A stretch of DNA of 64,000 nucleotides from 'Nostoc azollae' 0708 (lineage in GTDB: Bacteria; Cyanobacteriota; Cyanobacteriia; Cyanobacteriales; Nostocaceae): positions 2,411,001 through 2,475,000 of the forward strand of contig NC_014248.1 of NCBI RefSeq assembly GCF_000196515.1, written 5' to 3'. Position 1 is the first letter of the stretch, and each line of letters opens with the position of its first letter. Position numbers and translations under genes: made by a program. Shown in pieces: positions 9,141 through 19,072 of the stretch. The notes under the pieces were generated by a model. The model was not told the DNA's origin. It was given only the letters and a program-made list of their open reading frames with translations, and made no database searches.

Positions 9141-10091
9141 ATGACCACCAATTTTCAGAATCTGCCTTCAAGAATTAAAAAACGCTCTGAACTTGACAAA
9201 TCTCTAGATCGGAGCTTCATTTGGTTAACACGGATTTTTGCTCTAGCGATCGCTGGTACTCTATTATGGATTGCTTTACAAGTGACTATTGGCGCTTGGC
9301 CTGCTATCCAAGAATTTGGTGTGAGCTTTTTATTTAAAAGCAGTTGGAATCCCGTTAACGATGAATATGGAGTATTGCCAGCAGTATATGGAACTATAAT
9401 CAGTTCCTTTATTGGATTGTTATTAGCTATGCCTATAGGCGTTGGTACAGCTATTTTATTAAGTGAGAATTTTCTCCCCTCTCAGGTGCGTTTGGTATTG
9501 GTCTTTTTGGTAGAACTATTAGCTGCTATTCCCAGTGTTGTCTATGGTGTATGGGGCATTTTTGTCTTAATCCCGATTTTAAATGATTTGGGAAAATGGC
9601 TACATAGTTATCTGGCCTGGATACCACTTTTTAGTTCTGCACCGACAGGTCCCGGAATGTTACCCGCAGGAGTGATATTAGCAATTATGACTTTGCCAAT
9701 TATCACTGCCATATCCCGCGATGCTTTAATCTCCCTTCCCCCTAGTTTACGACAAGCATCTGTGGGACTGGGAGCAACCCGTTGGGAAACAATTTTTCAA
9801 GTTCTGATTCCTGCTGCTTTTTCTGGCATTGTCAGCGCCGTCATGTTAGCACTTGGCCGAGCAATGGGTGAAACTATGGCTGTCACCATGTTAATTGGTA
9901 ATTCTAACAGCATTAGTTTTTCCTTGTTGGCTCCGTCAAATACCATTTCTTCACTACTAGCTAATCAATTTTCTGAAGCTAGTGGTTTGCAAGTAGCAGC
10001 TTTAATGTATGCCGCTTTAGTGCTGTTTATCTTGACACTAGTAGTCAATATTCTGGCTGAGTGTATCGTTCTCCGGGTGAAGCGTTTGTAG
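9141..10091 (+). CDS. pstC: Phosphate ABC transporter permease PstC
   Basis: One of two inner-membrane permease subunits, 316 residues from the ATG at 9141. An in-frame GTG at 9114 is possible but adds an unconserved-looking tail. Six hydrophobic segments are visible. The cytoplasmic EAA-type loop that contacts PstB is present (LRQASVGLGATRWETIFQVLIPAAFSGI). AIPSVVYGVWG is a typical PstC motif. It follows pstS by about 180 bases and is intact. Confidence 0.94.
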   Translation: MTTNFQNLPSRIKKRSELDKSLDRSFIWLTRIFALAIAGTLLWIALQVTIGAWPAIQEFGVSFLFKSSWNPVNDEYGVLPAVYGTIISSFIGLLLAMPIGVGTAILLSENFLPSQVRLVLVFLVELLAAIPSVVYGVWGIFVLIPILNDLGKWLHSYLAWIPLFSSAPTGPGMLPAGVILAIMTLPIITAISRDALISLPPSLRQASVGLGATRWETIFQVLIPAAFSGIVSAVMLALGRAMGETMAVTMLIGNSNSISFSLLAPSNTISSLLANQFSEASGLQVAALMYAALVLFILTLVVNILAECIVLRVKRL

Positions 10092-10328
10092 TTAGGGCAG
10101 TTGGATAATTAAGAAACGCTCAACTTCTCAAATCCCTATATATAGAAGGGTGAGCAAAAGCTGACTGCTAACTGCCACATTAGTTTGAATTATGACTAGT
10201 AATTCCTTAATGGTACAAGCCCACAAATTAAACCGTATAATCAAGCCGAAATCTTTCAATTAAGGCTTACGAACGAACGTCAAAAATTCTCAAGCCTCGG
10301 ATTTATCCGTGGGGTCAATCGAAAATTT

Positions 10329-10355
10329 AAAATCCAAAATCCAAAATCCAAAATC
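10329..10355. repeat. Heptamer tandem repeat before pstA
   Basis: About three and a half units of AATCCAA within the 266-base pstC-pstA gap, a classic short tandemly repeated sequence of heterocystous cyanobacteria. The last unit ends three bases before the pstA ATG, so it may affect ribosome access. Confidence 0.8.
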
Positions 10356-10357
10356 GG

Positions 10358-11239
10358 ATGACTTCTCATTTTCCCCAAAGCAGCTTGACTCGCTCCCCTT
10401 ATTCTCCCCGCACCTTGTTGAATACGGTAATGACCGTTTTGGCATTTTTCTGTGGAGTATTGGCGCTAGTTCCTTTGTTAGCTGTGCTTTCTTATGTACT
10501 GTTTAAAGGGTTTAGCAGTCTGAGTCTAGATGTATTTACCCAACTACCTCCAGCACCTTTCCGACAGGGTGGAGGCTTTGGTAATGCTATTTTGGGAACA
10601 TTACTCATGGTTGGTATTGGTGCTTTGATCAGTATCCCTACTGGAGTATTAACAGCTATATATTTGACAGAGTTTAGCTCTGGTAAAATTGCTCGCTGGG
10701 TACGCTTTGCCACTAATGTCCTGAGTGGAGTTCCCTCAATTATTGCTGGTGTATTTGCCTACGGGATTGTGGTTTTGACATTAGTAAACCTGAAGTTAGG
10801 ATCTTACTCAGCTTTAGGTGGTGGGTTTGCCTTGGCGATTTTGATGTTACCTACTATTGTGCGAACCACAGACGAAGCTTTACAGTTGGTTTCCCAAGAT
10901 TTACGACAAGCTTCGGTGGGGTTAGGGGCTACTAAATTGCAAACCGTTACACAGGTAGTTTTACCAGCTGCCTTACCTGCAATTGTAACTGGTTCTACTT
11001 TAGCAATCGCCAGAGCATCTGGAGAAACTGCACCTTTACTATTTACGGCGCTTTTTTCCTCTTTTTGGCCTAATGGTTTACTTAAACCTACGGCTTCTCT
11101 CGCTGTTTTAGTTTACAACTTTGCAATTTCACCATTTAAAAATTGGCAGTCATTGGCTTGGGCTGCTTCTTTAATTTTAGTTTTGATGGTTCTAATTACA
11201 ACTATCATCGCTCGCTGGGCAACCAGGCAAAAAGCTTAA
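10358..11239 (+). CDS. pstA: Phosphate ABC transporter permease PstA
   Basis: The second permease subunit, 293 residues with six hydrophobic segments. The ABC-contact loop is LRQASVGLGATKLQTVTQVVLPAALPAI, closely paralleling PstC. SGVPSIIAGVFAYG is the PstA counterpart of the PstC loop. The ATG at 10358 abuts a tandem-repeat tract, and no clear Shine-Dalgarno is seen. It lies 57 bases before pstB. Confidence 0.94.
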   Translation: MTSHFPQSSLTRSPYSPRTLLNTVMTVLAFFCGVLALVPLLAVLSYVLFKGFSSLSLDVFTQLPPAPFRQGGGFGNAILGTLLMVGIGALISIPTGVLTAIYLTEFSSGKIARWVRFATNVLSGVPSIIAGVFAYGIVVLTLVNLKLGSYSALGGGFALAILMLPTIVRTTDEALQLVSQDLRQASVGLGATKLQTVTQVVLPAALPAIVTGSTLAIARASGETAPLLFTALFSSFWPNGLLKPTASLAVLVYNFAISPFKNWQSLAWAASLILVLMVLITTIIARWATRQKA

Positions 11240-11296
11240 CAATATTCCATCAACAGAATACATCAATCATCTTTACAATTTATCCCTAAACTATTT

Positions 11297-12103
11297 ATGG
11301 CTATTAACGCTAGTACAATGAATGGGACACAAGTGGTTTTACGTACAGAAGACCTCAACATCTACTACGGTAACTTTTTAGCTGTACAAAATATTTGGCT
11401 AGATATCCCCAAAAATCAGGTTACAGCTTTTATTGGACCGTCTGGTTGTGGTAAAAGTACATTACTGCGCTGCTATAATCGTCTTAATGACTTGATTGAA
11501 ACATTTCGCGCTGAAGGGAAGGTTTTTTTTGGCGATCATAATTTGTATGCACCACATATTGATCCAGTAGAAGTACGTCGTCGGATTGGTATGGTCTTTC
11601 AAAGACCATACCCTTTTCCAAAATCAATCAAAGAAAATATCGCTTTTGGTGTCAGAATTAATGGCTATAAAGGCAACATGGACGAATTGGTAGAAAGGAG
11701 TTTGCGACAAGCAGCTTTGTGGGATGAAGTTAAAGATAAACTGAACCAAAGTGGTTTATCCCTATCTGGTGGACAACAACAACGGTTATGTATTGCCAGA
11801 GCGATTGCAGTTCAACCAGAAGTTATACTCATGGATGAACCATGTTCTGCGCTTGATCCTATTTCCACTTTGCGGGTTGAAGAAATGATTCACGAACTCA
11901 AAGAACAATACACTATTGTTATCGTTACCCACAATATGCAACAAGCAGCACGGGTTGCTGATAAAACAGCATTTTTTAACGTCAAAACCTCAGAGAAAGG
12001 TGGACGTACAGGATATTTAGTAGAATACGCACCGACAGAATTAATTTTCAACAATCCACAACAAGAAGACACAAAAGCTTACATCAGCGGTAGATTTGGG
12101 TAA
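11297..12103 (+). CDS. pstB: Phosphate ABC transporter ATP-binding protein PstB
   Basis: The cytoplasmic ATPase of the Pst transporter, 268 residues. The Walker A motif is GPSGCGKST (about residues 51-59), the Q-loop is VFQRPYPFP, the ABC signature is [15 protein letters not shown], and Walker B is [13 protein letters not shown] followed by the H-loop IVTHNMQQA. All key residues are present. It is the last gene of the operon; no phoU follows in this window, where decayed transposase sequence begins. Confidence 0.96.
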   Translation: MAINASTMNGTQVVLRTEDLNIYYGNFLAVQNIWLDIPKNQVTAFIGPSGCGKSTLLRCYNRLNDLIETFRAEGKVFFGDHNLYAPHIDPVEVRRRIGMVFQRPYPFPKSIKENIAFGVRINGYKGNMDELVERSLRQAALWDEVKDKLNQSGLSLSGGQQQRLCIARAIAVQPEVILMDEPCSALDPISTLRVEEMIHELKEQYTIVIVTHNMQQAARVADKTAFFNVKTSEKGGRTGYLVEYAPTELIFNNPQQEDTKAYISGRFG

Positions 12104-12294
12104 ATATAAAGAGTTGAGGGGGTGACAATAACCATCAAAGTATTACCCTTAGAGGGTTTCAAACAACAGACCCTCTGAAAAAGAAAGGTTCCTATTGACA
12201 AGAGTGTGCGGTTATTAGATGGCTATCTATGGGGTGCAGTTTGATGGTAAAGAAGAATGGTCTCATCAAAATAACAAGACCACAAAAATAAATG

Positions 12295-12790
12295 CTACCG
12301 TCCCTAAGTACAATTCCAATTTATCCGGGATGTCGCAGATTGTATCAAAACGTCAATCTCACACAAAATAATCAAGGTTTTGGTCGTTGTAATTTAGTGG
12401 TTTATTCGAAATGGAAATATCGCCGTAGGTAAGAACCAGAACGTTAGTATTGATCAACTAATCTGCCAGATCTATCAACAGCAGTCAAAATATATTGTCA
12501 AAGTTGTGGAATTGAAGCTATCTCTTTTAAAAACTGTAAAACTGGGGGTTATAACTTAGACAGTTCTCAAGATTCTCCCGATAGACTTGTATGCCTTATT
12601 TTATTGATTGCTTTGGCAATGACTTCTGCATGGTTACAAGGTCAAGAAACTTGATTTACAAGAAAAACAATCTTATGTTTGTCCTCCTTGTGAAAATCAA
12701 AGAACTAGAAGAAGACACAGTGCTTTTTGGATAGATCTATACGGTTCTAGTTGGATACTTTCTATATTTCTTGACCAGATAAACTCAGTA
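12295..12790 (+). pseudogene. IS4-family transposase, C-terminal remnant
   Basis: The translation reassembles from more than one frame into the C-terminal part of an IS4-type transposase: YPGCRRLYQNVNLTQN...FGRCNL, then a stretch equivalent to the conserved GIEEMFRDFKSGGYNLE block (here GIEAISFKNCKTGGYNLDSSQ), then LILLIALAMTSAWLQG and RTRRRHSAFWIDLYGSSW. Several stops and at least two frameshifts are needed, and the N-terminal half is missing. It is dead and cannot transpose itself. It sits immediately after pstB. Confidence 0.7.
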
Positions 12791-12892
12791 TAAATTCAGT
12801 ATATTCGATCTCAGCAGAAGTGCAAATAAACCCTGCCTAAGATGAAAACCGTAGTTTTTCTTCATCAGGGTCAAGATTCGCTTTTACCGATA

Positions 12893-12963
12893 AGCGGGTG
12901 GCGGGAATCGAACCCGCATTATTAGCTTGGAAGGCTAAAGTTTTACCACTAAACTACACCCGC
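12893..12963 (-). tRNA. tRNA-Gly (anticodon UCC)
   Basis: On the minus strand the cloverleaf is complete: acceptor GCGGGTG pairs with CACCCGC, the D arm carries TAGTTTAGTGG, the anticodon stem is TTAGC/GCTAA around the loop CTTCCAA with anticodon TCC, and the T arm is GCGGGTTCGATTCCCGC. The 3' CCA is not encoded. It lies between the IS4 remnant and the TonB-like gene. Confidence 0.95.
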
Positions 12964-13013
12964 AAATTTCTAGATGCTTCAATATAGCATAGCCTTACCT
13001 AAATTACAAGCCT

Positions 13014-14157
13014 TTATTGAGAATTTATTGGCTCAATTCTAATCCGCAAATATAAATTACTCAATTCTGGTCGTGAACTATCCTCATTATAGGCACCTAC
13101 AAAACTCTCTTGCTTGAAGATTTTATTTAGTGCTTGTTCATATATGCTAGTTTCACTGCTTAGTATTGTCGGTTCGATATTAATAACCATTGCTTGTTGA
13201 AAGTTGCCATTTTTATCAATCACCAAACTAGCAAGTATATTTGCTTCTTTCAGACCAGAATCGTTGGGGAGAAGAGTAATTTCTAATTCTTTGGTGCGAC
13301 TACCTTGGTATTCTGCCAGAACATCAGGTAAACCATCAACTCTTAATTTCTTTTCTTGTATTAATTGATTTACTTCATCCTTCAGTATAGGGTCAACACT
13401 AGCTAATACACCTCCTGCTTTTGAAGTTGGTGAGTCTTCTGGAATTGAAGTTGGTGAATTTTCTGGAGTTGAAGTTGGAGAACCTGGGGACAAACCACCT
13501 GGTAATATAGTTCCCTTTCCTAACCTCACTTCTTCACGACGATTCCAGGGAAGTTCACCTAATGGAATTTGTGTTTCCGTTGGTGTAGATGTTTCTGTTG
13601 GTGTAGATGTTTCTGTTGGTGTAGATGTTTCTGTTGGTGTAGATGTTTCTGTTGGTGTAGATGTTTCTGTTGGTGTAGATGTTTCTGTTGGTGTAGATGT
13701 TTCTGTTGGTGTAGATGTTTCTGTTGGTGTAGATGTTTTCTGTTGGTGTAGATGTTTCTGTTGGTGTAGATGTGGAGTTTACAGGTTGATCATTAAACTC
13801 AGAATTAATAACACCATCTTCTGGTTTTTCAGTAGTTGTTGGCCCAGTTTTTGCTAAAGATGTTATTACAGGCTTTTGAGTTGAAGAGGAAAGTTTTGGT
13901 GTAACAGTTGTTGTAGCTGTTGATTGTTTTTGTGATTTTAGTTGAGGTGAAATATCTATCAAATCAACAGCAATCTCGGCTTGATGAGAATGGGGAATCC
14001 AAGGTTTAAATTCATCAGATGAGCGTAAAAACCAAAATACTAATAAATGTAGAGAAATTGAACTTATAAATACAGTAATCCATAAAAAAGGTGGATCAGT
14101 ATGTCTCTTCGAGCTTGGTGCGGCAAATAGGGATTTATCTGTCACTGAGGGTTTCAT
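13014..14157 (-). pseudogene. TonB-like membrane-anchored protein, frameshifted within a repeat tract
   Basis: Two reading frames (13555-14157 and 13014-13529) are halves of one gene. The N-terminal half has a cytoplasmic start, one membrane span (about residues 26-45, LWITVFISSISLHLLVFWFL), then a Thr/Pro-rich linker. The C-terminal half has a folded domain of about 130 residues (ILKDEVNQLIQEKKLRVDG...VDKNGNFQQAMVIN) resembling TonB-type periplasmic domains, a tentative match. In between are 18-base repeats encoding TSTPTE. One extra T near 13733-13740 shifts the frame into NIYTNR repeats. Removing that single base joins the halves into a 380-residue protein. It could be a pseudogene, a repeat-driven on/off switch or an assembly error. 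Confidence 0.65.
13571..13771. repeat. 18-bp tandem repeat, 11 units, with one 19-bp unit
   Basis: Eleven copies of ggtgtagat recur at exact 18-base spacing (unit ggtgtagatgtttctgtt on the + strand), except between the ninth and tenth, where the spacing is 19 because ttt becomes tttt. No stop codon occurs in the tract in any of the coding frames I checked. It encodes TSTPTE in the intact frame of the minus-strand gene. Confidence 0.95.
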
Positions 14158-14240
14158 TCTTAAATTTAAGACTGGATATCACTTAGCAATTTTATTAAGC
14201 TAACTGTTTATGCTTCTCCAGTATGAATTTTAGTTATTAG

Positions 14241-17200
14241 CTATGTAACTGGTTCTGGTGTGACTACAAATGTGAGAACTGTTTCATCTATTCCTTTAAG
14301 TTCTAAGGGACTACCTTTAGTAATTTCTTCTTCCTGCAAATAATCTGCCACTGCCGCAGAAACCAATATATTACCAGGTACAGCAGCAGCTTGCAACCTA
14401 GCTGCAATATTCACACTAGGACCAATAGCTGTATAGTCAGCACGTTCATCACTGCCAAACATCCCCACAACTGCTGTACCTTGATGGATGCCACAGCGGA
14501 ACTGCACGCCTTTGCGCCCATCAGTCTCAAATATACCTTGTTCTAGCCAACGCCTATTTAAATGAATTAGTGCGTGTTGCATTCCTCTGGCACTATTTAT
14601 AGCACGACGTACTTGTTCATTCGGAGTTAGTTCTTCTGGCGCTCCATACAAGGCTAAGATAGCATCTCCCATAAATTTATCGACAGTACCCCCATTGTTA
14701 AAAATAACTTTGGTCATGGTTTCTAAATATTCATTTAGCACTTCTGCGACTTTTCGGGATCTGAGAGTATTGGATAGCTGGGTAAACCCAACAATGTCAC
14801 TAAACAAAACTGTAACTAAGCGGGGTTCTGGCCGTAAATCTAGCGACAAACTACCAGATGCAGCTTTCTTTACCAGTGCTGATGGCAAAAAGCGTTTGAG
14901 TACCGATTCTGTTAGGTAGGTGTTTAATTCCAAGACTCGTTTTTCGTTTTCCTTCAGGGCTAAAAGATTCCTCACCTCTGCAAGAAGTTCCCGATCATTA
15001 AATGGTTTACCTAAATAAGCATCAGCACCATGTTCTATTCCTTCAATACGAGTCTCTTCATCAACTTTTGCAGTCAGTAGAATAATAGGTATGCCTCGGA
15101 CTTGATCTTGGCTACGGATCATTTGAATCATTTCTATTCCCGTCAGCAAGGGCATCATTAAGTCAGTGATGATTAAATCAGGACGAACACCTTGTGCTAT
15201 ATTGTAGCCTTCATATCCGTTGCGAGCGGTAATTATCTGATAGCCGCTGTGAGCGAGAATTTCGGCTACATAAGAACGCATATCTGGGTTATCATCCACC
15301 ACTAGGACTGATTGCCCGATTATTGGGGTAGGATTAACTGTGCTATTAGAGTCTGTGGGTTGTAAATTACTGGATAATTTTCTGGTAATAAATTCTGTGT
15401 TTTCTAATGTTGATTCCAACTGTTCTAAACCGGCTAATTCCACAGTGGCACGACTTGTATTCAGTTCACTGGGTGTTTCTAGTACCTGTTTTTGAGGTAA
15501 GTGATCTGCGCCTGTCAGCAACCGTAAGGTAAACTGAGTGCCTTTTCCATAAACTGATTGTACCGAGACTTCGCCACCGTGTAGCTCTACTAATTCTTTA
15601 ACTAGGGATAAACCCAAGCCACTGCCTTCATAGGTACGGTTTTCTAAGCCTTCTGCTTGACGAAATCTCTCAAATAAGTGGGGAATTTGTTCAGGAAGAA
15701 TACCAATTCCTGTATCTTGGATTTGCAATATACAGCTATTCCCGTCATTGAAAAGTTTAACGCTGATTTTTCCTCCGTCGGGAGTAAATTTCATGGCGTT
15801 TGACAAGAGGTTGTAAAGCACTTTGTCAAATTTTTCCATGTCTAGGTAGACTATGGGACATTCTAGTAAATCGGTGACAACTTCCAGCCCTTTTTTCTCG
15901 CAGTAGATACGAAATGATTCAACTATTTGGCTGACAAATTCGAGCATATCACAAGGACGGAAATTAGGCTGCATTCTGCCTGCATCTAAGCGTTGTAAAT
16001 CGAGTAGTTGATTTACTAGTCGCAAAAGACGGCGGGAATTACGAAGCGCGATCTCACTTTGGCCATGGGATAAGCCTTCTCCTATTGCCACTACTGATTC
16101 TAAGGGACCTTGAATCAAAGTGATAGGAGTCCGAAATTCATGGGAGATATTTTGGAAAAATTCGGTTTTTTGTCTGTCTAGTTCTATTAGGCATTCCGCC
16201 TGTTCACGAGTTTTTTGATACAGGCGTGATTGTTGAACTGCAATCGCCGCTTGGGCAGCTACTGATTTGGCTAATTCAATCTCTGATGGCAGCCATCGAC
16301 GGATTTTATTACCTTCTCGTAAAGTAATACTACCAATACATTTGCCATCAATCAGCAGGGGAACAACCATGAGTGATCGCGGGCGCATTTTCAGTGGTAA
16401 ATCAAACGCCTGCACATCTGAGGAAGAGTGATTAATATCAGTAATAACGACAGGCTCTTGTGTTCTTAATATTTCCTGTAAAATCGGATTTCTCTGAACT
16501 GGCGATTGAGACCGAGATAAGTGTTGATTTAAGGAGCGATTATTATTACTAAAGCGACTATCCTCAAAATTATCTAAATTTTTAGAACTGTCATACAAGC
16601 CTACACATTCGACAAATTCATCTTCCTGAGTCCATAAAGACAAAACACAGCCATCCACTTGTAAAGCTTGTCCCAATCTTTGGGTTATGGCTGCAAATAT
16701 ATCTTGTGGGTCTAAACTAGAACGAATCTCTCTCGTAATTGTATTAATTAAAGCTTCTCTATTTGCCAAAGCTTCTAATTGCTCATAAGCATACGCCTGA
16801 GACAAAGCTAAAGCAGCCTGATCCGCTACCAATGATACTAACTGAACCTCTTCTTCTTCCCACCAACGCCCTTGGTGACATTGATGTAGGGCTAACACTG
16901 CACTGAGTTCTTGTTGACAAATAAGCGGCACGACCAAGGTAGAACAAATATTAGCAGCACTAAAAGCCGCAGCGCGTTCAGCATCATCTTGGATACGATG
17001 ATCACCAGTCACATCATAAATCACTTCTACTTGACTAGCTTCCCACACTGTCTGAGCTAAAAGAGGTACAGGAGTGATAGGTTCGAGATTGTCAGATAGA
17101 GGCTTATCATCAGATTGAGATGTTTGAGGATCACTATCTGCATGACTAGATATATTTTGTTTTTGATCAGAATCTGAAGTAGGTTTTTGATAAATAAATC

Positions 17201-17783
17201 CTTCATCTGCCAATTGGTCATCTTGGAAGGGACGCAACAGGCAAACATCTACCTCCAACATATGCCCAACTGTATCGACGATGGTTTGTAATATCTGGCG
17301 ATAGTCTAAGGCACTACGAATGGTATTAGTGACAGCATTAAGCAGGGATTCTCGACGGAGTGTGCGAGTGAGTTCACGGGTTCTGGCTTTAAGAACATTA
17401 TGTGTATCCAAAGCCTGTCTTACTACAGCTTTAAGTTCTTCAGCTTCCCAAGGTTTAGTAACATATTTAAATACTTTGCCAGAGTTAATAGCTTCCACCA
17501 AATCTTCTACATCAGTGTAGCCGGTTAAAATAATACGGATGATATCTGGGTACTGGGTTGCTGTGAGACTTAAAAATTCTGTACCGCTCATCATTGGCAT
17601 TCGCTGATCTGAGATGATCACGGCTATGTCTCCCTCTTGTGCCAACAATTCCAGCGCCGCAGGACCAGAGTTAGCCCTCAGCACTTGATACTCGCGATAG
17701 AAGCTGCGGTAAAGCAAGTCTAGGTTGTCTGGTTCATCATCGACGACCAAAATTTTCGGCTTACTGTTTGCTTGTGATATCAT
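14241..17783 (-). CDS. cyaC: CyaC-type hybrid sensor kinase / adenylate cyclase
   Basis: A single 1180-residue signalling protein that makes cAMP under phosphorelay control. Domains in order: receiver (about 8-125, phosphoacceptor Asp59), two GAF domains (about 160-340 and 355-530), histidine kinase dimerization domain (His548 in SHEFRTP), HATPase (about 655-775, NLLSNAMKFTPDGG, DTGIGI), a second receiver (about 835-955, Asp874) and a class III nucleotide cyclase domain (about 985-1175, metal-binding Asp996 in FSDIVGFT, second Asp in MGDAILALYG). The architecture and length match CyaC of Anabaena and Spirulina. All catalytic residues are present. It lies upstream of the TonB-like gene on the same strand. 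Confidence 0.9.
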   Translation of the reverse strand: MISQANSKPKILVVDDEPDNLDLLYRSFYREYQVLRANSGPAALELLAQEGDIAVIISDQRMPMMSGTEFLSLTATQYPDIIRIILTGYTDVEDLVEAINSGKVFKYVTKPWEAEELKAVVRQALDTHNVLKARTRELTRTLRRESLLNAVTNTIRSALDYRQILQTIVDTVGHMLEVDVCLLRPFQDDQLADEGFIYQKPTSDSDQKQNISSHADSDPQTSQSDDKPLSDNLEPITPVPLLAQTVWEASQVEVIYDVTGDHRIQDDAERAAAFSAANICSTLVVPLICQQELSAVLALHQCHQGRWWEEEEVQLVSLVADQAALALSQAYAYEQLEALANREALINTITREIRSSLDPQDIFAAITQRLGQALQVDGCVLSLWTQEDEFVECVGLYDSSKNLDNFEDSRFSNNNRSLNQHLSRSQSPVQRNPILQEILRTQEPVVITDINHSSSDVQAFDLPLKMRPRSLMVVPLLIDGKCIGSITLREGNKIRRWLPSEIELAKSVAAQAAIAVQQSRLYQKTREQAECLIELDRQKTEFFQNISHEFRTPITLIQGPLESVVAIGEGLSHGQSEIALRNSRRLLRLVNQLLDLQRLDAGRMQPNFRPCDMLEFVSQIVESFRIYCEKKGLEVVTDLLECPIVYLDMEKFDKVLYNLLSNAMKFTPDGGKISVKLFNDGNSCILQIQDTGIGILPEQIPHLFERFRQAEGLENRTYEGSGLGLSLVKELVELHGGEVSVQSVYGKGTQFTLRLLTGADHLPQKQVLETPSELNTSRATVELAGLEQLESTLENTEFITRKLSSNLQPTDSNSTVNPTPIIGQSVLVVDDNPDMRSYVAEILAHSGYQIITARNGYEGYNIAQGVRPDLIITDLMMPLLTGIEMIQMIRSQDQVRGIPIILLTAKVDEETRIEGIEHGADAYLGKPFNDRELLAEVRNLLALKENEKRVLELNTYLTESVLKRFLPSALVKKAASGSLSLDLRPEPRLVTVLFSDIVGFTQLSNTLRSRKVAEVLNEYLETMTKVIFNNGGTVDKFMGDAILALYGAPEELTPNEQVRRAINSARGMQHALIHLNRRWLEQGIFETDGRKGVQFRCGIHQGTAVVGMFGSDERADYTAIGPSVNIAARLQAAAVPGNILVSAAVADYLQEEEITKGSPLELKGIDETVLTFVVTPEPVT

Positions 17784-18753
17784 GTACCGCTTTCCTACTG
17801 CAATGGCAGTTGGGTAAAGAATAATCTGATCAGGTCAATATTTTTCTGAATCAGGTAAGGTTCGACCATTTCGACCAATAGTTGTTGGAACAGATGACTG
17901 CTAGGTATAAGAGTGCCAGCTCTTTTAACGCGGTCATTTGTACTATTTTTCCGTTTCTCTCTTCATCCTTGTCCTATCGTCATTAAGACGTTGTCTTCGA
18001 CAAAATGCTCAATTCAAGACATAATCTTTGACTTTATTTGATGTTGTGATCGCCCTTCATGACATCGATAGCTTCAAGCCCTAATTTGGTAATTTAGAGA
18101 GGCAGTGGGTTTCAGCCCTTGATTCAGTAGTTCATTTGTTCGCATTGAAAGACCTGGTATAAGAGTGCTTAGTCACTACGAATTTCGGATGTATGTTGGG
18201 TGTAGTCAATATGAAATCCAAATATTTCTTGACTTTGAGTGAATAAATTCTTTACCACCTCCTTTTATAACCTTTTTAGACTACATAACGCCCTCTCATT
18301 TTGATAAAACAGCACCAAGAACCTGTCTATTCAGTTTTCCCATCCCAGCGGTTGTACTAACACTTCCATGTTAATTTTATTTAACGTGATTATGGTGGAG
18401 TTATGAATAAGACATATAATAGTCACATTTCCAGTTAAAGTATACTATTAAACAAGTAGCTGTTTCAAACTTAGGCATTAAAACTAATACTCAGACAGGT
18501 CGTAGTGTCAGGGAAATCAAGAATTGAAGATTGAGTAGGGCTAGAGATTCTTATACCAATACCTATGATAGACCACTGATATAACGAGCCTTTTATACCA
18601 CAATTTGGAATATTTGAACACCTGATTTGAGCATCATTGTCATTGGACAAGTATTTGATGTTTCTACTACACTGTTAGTATTCATGCCAGGTACGTCACT
18701 ATCAACTGGTTGTTTATCTTCATTGTCGTAATACCTTGATCCCTCTTAAGTAT
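17784..18753. other. Long non-coding stretch upstream of cyaC
   Basis: Nearly 1 kb with many stops in all frames and no recognisable gene. It probably holds the cyaC promoter near its left end and otherwise looks like decayed DNA. Short palindromes occur, but nothing I can name. Confidence 0.45.
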
Positions 18754-18920
18754 CTACGGTGTACACACAAGTGAGCGAATTTAGCCAAGCCCTCACCGAA
18801 CCGCCCCCTAACCCCCAATTCTGGGAGGACAAGAATTTTCGAAGTTCCTCATCATTGGGGGATTTAGGGGGGCGAAATAGGCTGAAACGAAAACAGTTAA
18901 GACTTGTGTGTACATGGTAG
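18754..18920. mobile_element. 167-bp hairpin MITE-like element
   Basis: The terminal inverted repeats are 19 bases: ctacggtgtacacacaagt at 18754-18772 and its near-complement at 18902-18920 (two mismatches). Inside, ccgccccctaacccccaatt (18801-18820) pairs with attgggggatttagggggg (18854-18872), so almost the whole unit can fold on itself. It contains no coding capacity. A cttaag hexamer occurs close to both ends (18745-18750 and 18921-18926). Confidence 0.75.
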
Positions 18921-19072
18921 CTTAAGCATGGGAAATAAAAAACATGTAACCTAAAAGCAGTAACCTTTGTCCCATCAGTGCCAAATTATCGCTGATGCCT
19001 TCGACACTGGTGACAAAAGTATACTAAAGGAAATTATCTTTTCAATCAAATTCAACCTATAACTAACTAGCT

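Noticed and set aside
12151-12176. Hairpin AGAGGGT/ACCCTCT after pstB as a terminator
   Set aside because: The stem is only 7 bp with a 12-base loop and no T tract; it is more likely part of IS debris.
13569-13751. Plus-strand frame of repeated CWCRCF
   Set aside because: It is the antisense reading of the 18-bp repeat and has no start context or domain.
13571-13771. Regular direct repeats that could suggest a CRISPR array
   Set aside because: The units are contiguous 18-mers with no unique spacers, and they encode Thr/Pro repeats of a protein.
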